NCBI GenBank assembly: GCA_928212115.1
Contig: CAKMRJ010005634.1
Location: forward strand, 175,085,629 to 175,149,628
Reading direction: 5' to 3'
Source: Lactuca virosa
Lineage: Eukaryota > Streptophyta > Magnoliopsida > Asterales > Asteraceae
Length of the DNA stretch: 64,000 nt
Shown: positions 56,739-64,000 of the stretch, piece after piece
How positions within the stretch are numbered: the stretch's first letter is position 1
How the letters are laid out: each line of letters opens with the position of its first letter
Position numbers and translations under genes: made by a program
Notes under the pieces: model-generated
Seen by the model: the letters and a program-made list of their open reading frames with translations, nothing else
Databases searched by the model: none
What the model was told of the DNA's origin: nothing

Positions 56739-56865
56739 ACTCGCCCTAGTGGACCTTCGAAGAGGTAATGAGTTATCAACTGGTTCAACAGGAACTGTTT
56801 CCTCTGGTTGAGTGCTAGTGTCATCTAAGGTTCCTTCATTGGCTAACTCTTGAATTTCTTCAAGT

Positions 56866-57800
56866 TCAATGGTGCTCCCACTTATCCTCTTTGAATATGA
56901 GCTCCCTTTCTAGAAAGACTCCTCTTCGTGCTACAAAGACCACGTTTTCACTAGGCCTGTAGAACAAATATCCAAAAGACTGCTTTGGGTAACCAATGAA
57001 AATACATTTCTCACTTCTAGCTGCTAGCTTGTCATGAGTCTCTCGTATTACGAAAGCTTCACAACCCCATACTTTAATATGTGCCAACGAGGGAACTTTC
57101 CCCGTCCACATTTCGTGAGGTGTTTTGGCAACCTTCTTTGTAGGGACAAAATTAAGGATGTGGGCGGCTGTCTCTAAGGCATATCCCCAGAAGTGAATAG
57201 GAAGCGAAGCACGACTCATCATAGAACGAACCATGTCTAACAAGGTTCGATTACGCCTCTCAGCTACACCATTTAATTGTGGTGTCCTAGGAGGAGTCAA
57301 TTGTGAGACTATCCCACATTCTTTCAGATAGTCGTTAAATTTGATACTAAGATACTCCCCGCCTCTATCGGATCTAAGTATCTTTATCTTCCTGCCCAAT
57401 TGATTTTCGACCTCATGCTTAAACTCTTTGAACTTTTCAAAGGTTTCTGACTTATGCTTGATCAAGTAGATATAACCATATCTGCTATAATCGTCAGTGA
57501 AAGTCACATAGAATCGATTAGCATCTCTTGTAGTTGATCTGAAGGGCCCACACACATCTGTGTGTATGAGATCCAACAGACCTTCACCTCTTTCACAAGA
57601 CCCTGTGAATGGTGATTTTGTCATCTTTCCCAAAAGACAAGATTCACACATATCATCTGATTTTAGGTCAAATGATTCCAACACTCCATCCTTTTGGAGT
57701 TGGGGTATGCGTTTCTTGTTAATGTGTCCAAGACGACAATGCCACAAGCATGCTTTTGTCTACACTATTAGACAAGTCAATATTAAGTACACTATTTCCT
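56866..57800 (-). CDS. Copia integrase
   Basis: Open from 57747 for 293 codons. The zinc-binding GAG-pre-integrase domain has CRLGHINKKR and CESCLLGKMTKSPF (residues 3-55). The core has DLIHTDVCGPFRS (first Asp, about 74), FTDDYSRYGYIYLIKHK, RSDRGGEYLS (about 125) and TPPRTPQLNGVAERRNRTL (about 150). The C-terminal part has KVWGCEAFV and SFGYLFYRPSE. The acidic catalytic positions look intact. It is separated from the upstream protease by a frame change near 57750. Confidence 0.88.
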
Positions 57801-57872
57801 AAGCTATCAACACAAGTCACTGTTTCATACACACCATCACAAGGTAAAGCTTCAAACATAAAAACACCATTC

Positions 57873-58229
57873 TTATAAATAGAAAATTGAACCATTCAAA
57901 TCATTAAAAGAATATTTAAAACCTTGTCTGAACAATACATGAAATGAAATAATGTTTCTCGTCATCTCAGACGAATAGCAACAATTTATCAAATCTAATC
58001 TAACATCATTACTAAGCAAAAGCTGATAAACTCCGATCTTGGTTACTGGTGAAGACTTTCTGTTTCCCATGATCAAGTTTATCCTTCCTCGCTCTATCTC
58101 CTCACTTTCCTTTAGCCCCTGCATATCAGAACAGATATGAAAACCACATCCTGTATCAAGGACCCATGAACGAGAAGATAATGAGTTATTAGCAGAAATA
58201 GTGTAAATACCTGCCGAAGATGGCTTCAC
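57873..58229 (-). CDS. Copia protease
   Basis: An aspartic protease with the active site WVLDTGCGFHICSDM (residue about 18) and the NLIMGNRKSSPVTKIGVY block. Unlike the first copia, the catalytic Asp is present. It continues from the gag C-terminus in the frame that gag leaves by frameshift. Confidence 0.82.
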   Translation of the reverse strand: MKPSSAGIYTISANNSLSSRSWVLDTGCGFHICSDMQGLKESEEIERGRINLIMGNRKSSPVTKIGVYQLLLSNDVRLDLINCCYSSEMTRNIISFHVLFRQGFKYSFNDLNGSIFYL

Positions 58230-59122
58230 TTTGCCATCCTTGATATCTTGCAGATATTGTGGGCAATATCTCTTCCAGTGCCCCTTTTGATTGCAGTAAA
58301 AGCAAACGGCCTCTTTTGGATCAGAAACATGGGGAGTGGAACCATTGGGCTTAGCCTTGGGCCATTGCTAGATGACCCAGCTTGAGCCTTGCTCTTCCAG
58401 TTTTGCTTGGGAGGACCTTTCCTCTTTTTCCCCTTTCCCTGTCCAATAGCCAAGACAGGGGCACTTGCAGGTGTGGAGGGTATACTTTTACCCTTCATCC
58501 CTGCTTCAGCTGTCTGCAACAAGTTGTGCAATTGGGCCAGAGTCTGCTCAGTATTGTTCAAATGGTAAGTTAGAATAAACTGACCATAACAATCAGGTAG
58601 TGAGTTCAAGACCATGTCAATGGCCAATTCCTCATCAAAGTGAATGTTGAGCTTGACCAAACGCTCTATGTAGCGTTGCATTCTTTGCACATGTGACACA
58701 ACCGATTCCCCTTCTTTCATCTTGCAAGCCATGAGTGACTTGACTACTTCAAACTTTTCTTGATGAGCTCGCTTATGGTACTTTTCCATAAGGTCCTTGT
58801 TCATCTCGAAAGGCCAGTAGTCCTCATAGTACCTCTGCAGTTCTGGGGACATGGTTGCCACCATGATGCATGCCACTTTGGTAGCATCATCGTAATGTTT
58901 CTTGTAGGCAGCATATTCTTCAGGAGTAGCTTCAGACTCATCAAGCTCTTTGAGCTCCTTTTCAAGAACATATTCTTTGTTCTCAAAACGAAGCGTCATC
59001 TTGATATTACGCATCCAATCGTTATAGTTAGTGCCATCCATAACGACTTTGGAGCAGATATTGAGCAAAGAGAAGTTTTGGTTGGAGGAGGATGAAGCAG
59101 AAGTGTTTCCAGGAGTAGACAT
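58226..59122 (-). CDS. Copia gag (C-terminus frameshifted)
   Basis: Starts MSTPGNTSASS at 59122, just upstream of which lies 'acatctgaaaag', also present upstream of the first copia gag. The UBN2-like region has DGTNYNDWMRNIKMTL and FDEELAIDMVLNSLP. A basic linker follows. A frame change near 58350 puts the CCHC knuckle region (about 58263-58320) into the protease frame, so the last ~45 codons of this frame are spurious. Confidence 0.85.
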   Translation of the reverse strand: MSTPGNTSASSSSNQNFSLLNICSKVVMDGTNYNDWMRNIKMTLRFENKEYVLEKELKELDESEATPEEYAAYKKHYDDATKVACIMVATMSPELQRYYEDYWPFEMNKDLMEKYHKRAHQEKFEVVKSLMACKMKEGESVVSHVQRMQRYIERLVKLNIHFDEELAIDMVLNSLPDCYGQFILTYHLNNTEQTLAQLHNLLQTAEAGMKGKSIPSTPASAPVLAIGQGKGKKRKGPPKQNWKSKAQAGSSSNGPRLSPMVPLPMFLIQKRPFAFTAIKRGTGRDIAHNICKISRMAK

Positions 59123-60425
59123 CTGAAAAGAAGGAAAGTTTTAGTTAGATTTCAAGATACCTTAATAAAATAACCCAAAGATATAATATCAAGGTTAGGA
59201 TCCAACTATGAAGATTCACAACTTAGAAATGGGATGCCGAGATCCAAGAGTACATTTCATAAAGGTAGGTGAATGACAATTCACCAATTCCACCATTAGA
59301 CGAAACAAACGAAGTGAAATTCCTAATTCTTTTGAGATACATTGAAACTATTCAATGGCATGTTTTAATCTCAGATTATGCTCTTCTATTTGTGACTGGG
59401 ATGCCGAGGATCACAAACAAGATGTGAATAACCATGCAAATGTGCTTGGTAACCTCATTGTCTTTATCATTAACTATTGATGTGCTGGTAAACGACACAC
59501 GCTCCATCAAAATGACAATTATGATATACCCATTACTACTCTTTATTAGTGCCTTTTAGTGTGCTGGTTAACCACACACGCTCCACTAACGACCAATAAA
59601 GCATAATGTGCAATTTCATGGATTAGCATACTTTTCACATTTTTCTTCTTAAAGTAACTAGAGTTGGGATTTTGAAAATAATGTTCTAGTACTTTCTTTA
59701 ATAGCATTATACTTTTAATGAGAAGTAGTTGTCCTATCAAATCCGTTCTGCTAACGACCCTCCACTAATCAAGGGAGCGGTGGGTGAGAGTGGACACCCA
59801 TTCAACTACCATTTTATAGGCAGTTTCCTTATACCCCCCTTATAGACTAGCTTCGTGAATGAGGCATACTAGCGATTTGACTGACCATATTCTTATACAT
59901 ATATAATATTAAACTTTTAATTATAATACATATATAAGGTGTGTTTTAAACTTTTTAAAACTTTGAGGTTTATATAAATTTTGAAAGTCAAACTATTAAA
60001 TTTAAATTTAAATAAACCAATTAACTAGATTTAATATTTTTTATCTACTGATTAACTTTTAATCAATTTATTAAATCTTGTAAGGATTATCTAATCAAAT
60101 TAATCAATTAATTTAATCATAATCCTTATCCCTCTAAATTTCGAAAATTAGGGTAAGGATAATTATCCAATTAATCTAATCAAGTAACAATTATCCAAAA
60201 CAAGAAACCCTAAAACTTCTAGCATATTTCGAAATTTACAAGGGAGGAGGCTAGGGTTTTCAAAACCCTAACCCTAATTTCGATTAGGGTTCTTTGGAGG
60301 CTAGGGTTTTCGAAAACCCTTTGATCCAAAACCCTAAAACGAAAATTTGGCCTTTAGGGTTTAATAGCTATAAACCCTAATTTGCAATTCAACAATTATA
60401 GCAATTCAATTTAAAACAAAACAAT
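59123..60425 (-). other. Copia leader
   Basis: An AT-rich leader of about 1.3 kb, homologous to 13503-14848. It has two copies of the acacacgctcca block (about 59495 and 59572) and runs of aaaccctaa near 60200-60375. No ORF supported. Confidence 0.6.
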
Positions 60426-60438
60426 GGCTCTGATACCA
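60426..60438 (-). other. Primer binding site (tRNA-Met), copia
   Basis: The minus strand reads TGGTATCAGAGCC beside the 5' LTR; the standard primer site core. Confidence 0.9.
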
Positions 60439-60439
60439 C

Positions 60440-61297
60440 TGATGGGTTTTAGGTAAAACAAATAAACTAGAAAAACAATTCCTAAGTTCACATGCAACCT
60501 ACTTTGGATCTATGTTTTAACTATTGAACATATAACTTTGAATTGCAAAACAAGAACCCTAGAGGAGAGAGGCTAATTTCGAAATTAACAAACTAGGGTT
60601 TAGGAGTTACATACCTTTCAATTGTTATAGTAAACAATTGATAATCCTCTTGACCTTGATCTTGATCTTCTTGGAAGCTTAGCACCACAAATGTAATGCC
60701 TCTAATGGAATCACACCCAAGAACTAGCAAGAAAGAAACTAGAAGGAGAGAGGATGGAGAGAGTATGCAATTTCGGCCTAGGTATCTTCCAAAGAATAGA
60801 GTGGTCCAAAATATGAGACAGGAGGCTCCTTATATAGCTGAGGGAACTAGGGTTTTGGGAAAACCCTAATTATCCTTTGCTTAGGGCCTAAGTAAAACCC
60901 AAGGGCCTTATCTGGAACCCCTTGGACGAAATCTCTAGGGTTTTCCCTATGGATTTCGTCCACCTCCTTCCAAGGAGGTTCTGGAGTCTTCCACTCAACT
61001 ATCTGATAATTGCAAACTAGTCCCTGCACTTTATAATTAATACTTTTAACCCCAAAATTAATTCTGATTAATTTCTGGCTAACTATTAATTAAACATAAT
61101 GATTTATAATTAATATATTAATCTTTTAACATATTAATAAATCATTTATATTAATTTATTAATCTTATAAATTAATATCTCTCCTTTCATAATTTCCTTG
61201 TCCAGTTGCTAGGTTGAGGGCAACCCAAAAGGACTGTGCTGCTATCAATTCAAGTACATACCAATTATAGTTATGGGCTTAGACACCTAATCCAACA
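60440..61297 (-). repeat. 5' LTR of second copia element
   Basis: 858 bp. On the minus strand it starts TGTTGGATTAGG (at 61297) and ends CCTAAAACCCATCA (at 60440). The terminal sequences match the other copia LTRs here; the interior is diverged. Confidence 0.9.
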
Positions 61298-61622
61298 TGC
61301 TATATGATTGTATGGTATGTGGACGATGGGGGAACTCACTAAGCTTTGTGCTTACAGTTTACAGTTTTGTTTCAGGTACCTCTTCAGCGAAGGGGAAGGA
61401 GCTGGCGCGGTAGCGGCACATCATACACACACGCATTGGTTTTCCGCATTATGAGATGTTCTGGGATTGTACTCTGACATTATTATTATTTTCATGATTT
61501 GGTTTTCAGACACGAGATATATTTTTATGAAATGATATGACCGAATGGTGTTTTATTACAAACGTTCTACAAACCAATTAATCAAAAAGGAAATTTTTGG
61601 ACGTGAAAATTGGGTCGTTACA
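61298..61622 (+). repeat. 3' LTR of Tekay-like element, right piece
   Basis: Resumes at tgctatatgattgtatgg, with the ggaactcactaagctttgtg block and TTTCAG/GTAC at 61375/61376, and ends GGGTCGTTACA. Matches 46686-47011. Confidence 0.92.
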
Positions 61623-61637
61623 TGAAGAGAGGAGAAG

Positions 61638-63000
61638 TGTAACACCCCGTTTATTAATGTAACTCCCGTGTTTCTAAGCTAGGCACTAATGATGATGTAA
61701 TAGTCTAGGTCAACCTTTATAACTTGTTTTGAAATAATAAGATGTATTATTTGATTAATATGTGTTTTATGCTTAATTATTATAATTTAATGAATTAAGG
61801 GTAAAAATAAGCGTTGAAAATAAATTTTTAGATAAAGTTGATATCTATGAAGAAAGTTGTAGTGGTTGAAATAAGGATTCCGGAGATATAAAGAATACCG
61901 AAATCCGAGTTATAACGAAGAAGTTATGACATGTCGAAGTTCCGCGACAAAACCGACACGACGCCGAATGACGTAAAAAGTGAGTTTTTGATAAACTACT
62001 TTTTAGCCTTGGTGATCTAAATGAAATTCGTAGTGTTCGTTAAACCGAGAGCGTGCGTAAAAAGAACGCCCAAATCTGACTTCGTATGAGGAAGTTATGA
62101 TTTTTCTAAGTTTCAGCTTAGCAGTAGACAGCTAAAAACTCGAATTTTAGATCGAGTGACTTTTAGCCGACACAACCTAAACAAGAATCGAAGTTCTCGT
62201 CAATAGTATTAAAATGGTAAAAAGACAGACGAAAACGGACATCAGATGAAGAAGTTATGAATTTTTAACGGATTTTCCTGTCCCGTTCTGTTAAAAATAA
62301 TAATATTAAAAATAAAGTCAAAATTAGCCGACGGAGTCTAAACGAAAGTTGTAGAGCATAATTTTACCTACGCGTACCTATAAATAACGTCGAAAACGGA
62401 ACTTGTATGCGAAAGTTATGGATTTTAGAAGTTTGGGACACAAAATTCGAGAAAAATGCTAAAACCGAGGAATTTCGCATGGCTGGGGTTCGGCCACATC
62501 ACCTCGCATGCGAGGCCGCCTCGTGTCCGCCACGTTCTCATTGCTGATTCGACCGAAGGTGCGGCCCAGTAAGAACTCGACGCGCCTCGCACCGGTGGCA
62601 GATCCGAAGCGAGCCACATGCCTCGCCCTGGCATCCGACGCGCGTCCCACTTCTCGCGTCCGAGCCTCGCTGCTGCTGCCGCGTGTCCCTTCCTTCGGCC
62701 GGAGCTCCGAACCTCGCCCCTATAAATAGAAGGGTTGCAAGATCTCCCGGGTAATTTTGGAAAATTGCCACTTTTCACCCCTTAAACAATATTTTTATCA
62801 TTTCGACTTCCCCCGAAGCCCCGGTATCATTTCCAACACCCAAAATACGTTCCGGAGTGCCCGAAGAGCCCGAGAAATTTATCTTTTCGGTTTGAAGCCC
62901 AACCCTCGCAAGGCTTGGTTTTTGGGAAAACATCCTGGTTTTATCGGAAAAGATTATTTTAAGAGACGAGGTGCTGCCCAATTATCGTCTTAACAAGTGA
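61638..63000 (+). repeat. Long gypsy-type LTR (start)
   Basis: It begins TGTAACACCCCG, the canonical start of the gypsy LTRs here. It shares the 'gacttcgtatgaggaagttatg' type blocks with 30033-34548; these blocks recur within it at about 61915, 62085 and 62255. A GC-rich segment (62480-62720) leads into TATAAATA. A GTGAGT donor-like site follows at about 62998. I cannot see the 3' end; it may extend past 63000. Confidence 0.55.
62721..62728 (+). promoter_or_regulatory. TATA box in long LTR
   Basis: TATAAATA at the downstream edge of a GC-rich, CpG-rich block (about 62480-62720); a plausible LTR promoter. Confidence 0.5.
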
Positions 63001-64000
63001 GTGTATAGTCACTTTCATCTTACACATAGATATGAAGTATTTTCTATAAAATACGTGCTATGTGTAATTATATTGATTGTTTATTTGAGATTACTGTTGA
63101 ATAGATGTTTTATACAAGTTTTAAACTGTATATTTATTTTTATCTACAAATATGTTGGGTAAAACATGGGTAGATGAAATAGTTGATGTGTGTTAAAATG
63201 ATGAGAGGCCTTGATGTTGTTGTTGTTGTTATAGTCATCTAGCGGAGTATAGATGACAACCACGGACCTTTCTAGACAGTCCAGTAGAACGCTAGCAGGT
63301 TCGCAACCTGTAGGTGTTGGTGAACTATATGTTCATTGGTGTACTCCATCCCCCTCATGGTTGCCTTATTTGACATAAATTGCTGAGGAATCCCTAAAGC
63401 AGTGTAGGAAATCGAATATGTATGTAATTATGGGGGTGTGTGTGAAATGGAGTGTGTATTTGACTGTGGAAGTGTATGTATGTATCTGAAATTTTATATG
63501 TTTATGCATGTTTTTATTGAAGGAAAAAATTAATAAAAAGCTAAAATGAGAGCTCATATTGAAAACGAAATTGAATTCCGATGGTATCCTTTCAGCCTAC
63601 TATTAAAAATGCAATAACATTTTCCCTTGAGCTACACTTTTCACAAATTTTGGATTGGTTTATATTTGAACTAAAGGTAATATACATCCCTATATTGGTA
63701 GATGCTATTATTCAAGTTTTCAATAGATTGAGCCATGAAACAGGTGGTAAGGAACATAAGGAATAGTAGTAGCATCTCTTCAAAAAAAGGCAACAACATT
63801 GCCAACCCAAGTAATGGTGCTCCAGGTATACATCATATGTTTTTTAGAACTTTGTATTGTATTTGGTTGTCTCTGAGATTAAAATTTTTAATAGGATAAA
63901 TTTGAATAGGTAAGAATAAATAGGTAATTAGTTTGACTAATGAGACTATCATTTGAAAATTCCAAATTTTAGTCATTTGAAAATACCAAAATTTATGATA
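63001..64000. other. Probable continuation of LTR or flank; no gene seen
   Basis: AT-rich sequence with a short (gtt)n run near 63221. The block with 'tagcggagtatagatgac' and 'gtgttggtgaactat' (about 63238-63330) looks like LTR leader sequence. No coding region is supported to the window end. Confidence 0.4.

Larger units (their letters stand above)
54474..61297 (-). mobile_element. Ty1/copia element, 3' LTR deleted
   Basis: On the minus strand the order is 5' LTR (61297-60440), primer site, leader, gag, protease, integrase, RT, RNase H and part of the 3' region. By comparison with 8611-8880, the 3' LTR and about 270 bp of adjacent 3' region are missing. The gypsy LTR into which it inserted has also lost about 100 bp (the counterpart of roughly 46590-46685). 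One deletion spanning the element's left end and its flank explains both, and explains the absent target duplication. Coding regions are better preserved than in the copia at 7836-17148. Confidence 0.9.
34912..61622 (+). mobile_element. Tekay/Del-like Ty3/gypsy retrotransposon with two nested insertions
   Basis: Order: 5' LTR, tRNA-Met-type primer site, leader, gag, protease, RT/RNase H, integrase with chromodomain-like tail, polypurine tract and 3' LTR. The gag-protease-RT-integrase order defines Ty3/gypsy, and the LNYIE..WTWEP tail fits chromoviruses. The 5' LTR is split by the RKD-carrying composite (35749-45525) and the 3' LTR by a copia element (54474-61297). The LTRs stay close in the parts I compared (52581-53340 against 34912-35748), with scattered single-base indels. 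Clade placement is by motif only. Confidence 0.88.

Noticed and set aside
60200..60375. Runs of aaaccctaa as an interstitial telomeric repeat
   Set aside because: The copies are irregular and scattered in a copia leader, not a tandem TTTAGGG array.
62425..62778. Open frames on both strands in the GC-rich block
   Set aside because: They result from low stop-codon density in GC-rich DNA. There are no recognisable domains and they overlap an LTR promoter-like segment.

Overview
The window is plant nuclear DNA. It has spliced genes with GT-AG introns, nested LTR retrotransposons, a hAT DNA transposon and MITE-like elements, and no bacterial features. The LTR families carry paired short palindromes (cores ACTCGGCGAGT, GTACGC..GCGTAC and CCACGACGTGG). 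I associate these with lettuce (Lactuca) or a near relative in the Asteraceae; that species call is inference. No rRNA, tRNA or CRISPR was seen.

Layout. 1-3751: the 3' part of a coding-less Ty1/copia element with its 3' LTR. 3752-24571: decayed Ty3/gypsy chromovirus material arranged as LTR - pol - LTR - gag/pol - LTR. Its middle LTR is split by a reverse-strand copia element (7836-17148, target duplication AGATC), whose own 5' LTR is split by a 1.5 kb LTR-like insertion (duplication CTAAT). 24572-30032: the only ordinary host-like stretch, with a three-exon double B-box (BBX22-like) gene on the minus strand and a few MITE candidates. 30033-34911: LTR fragments, the first split by a nearly full-length hAT transposon (30495-34430, 8-bp duplication AGTGAAAG) whose transposase has one in-frame stop. 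34912-61622: a Tekay/Del-like gypsy element with fairly readable gag and RT. Its 5' LTR holds a 9.8 kb composite element and its 3' LTR holds a second copia element that has lost its 3' LTR. 61638-64000: the start of another long gypsy-type LTR.

The most striking object is the 9.8 kb composite (35749-45525), which is bounded by the 5-bp duplication GTCCC. It has a 3.3 kb palindromic 5' LTR, a tRNA-Met-type primer site and an intact 549-codon gag-protease ORF. Where RT, RNase H and most of integrase should be, it carries what reads as a complete RWP-RK (RKD) transcription factor gene on the opposite strand: TATA box, three exons and two GT-AG introns, 229 codons. Then come the integrase tail, a polypurine tract and a 1.9 kb 3' LTR that is also palindromic but unrelated to the 5' LTR. 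The unit looks like a retrotransposon that captured a host reproductive-type regulator with its introns and promoter.

A second theme is shared LTR architecture. Several diverged gypsy LTRs have, in order, paired palindromes, an AAACCCTAA (telo-box-like) motif, a TATTTAA box about 200 bp from the LTR start, a GAG/GTGAGT splice-donor-like site, a minisatellite and a TTTCAG/GTAC acceptor-like site. This suggests an intron inside the LTR leader. All calls come from reading the sequence; no similarity search or expression data was available.
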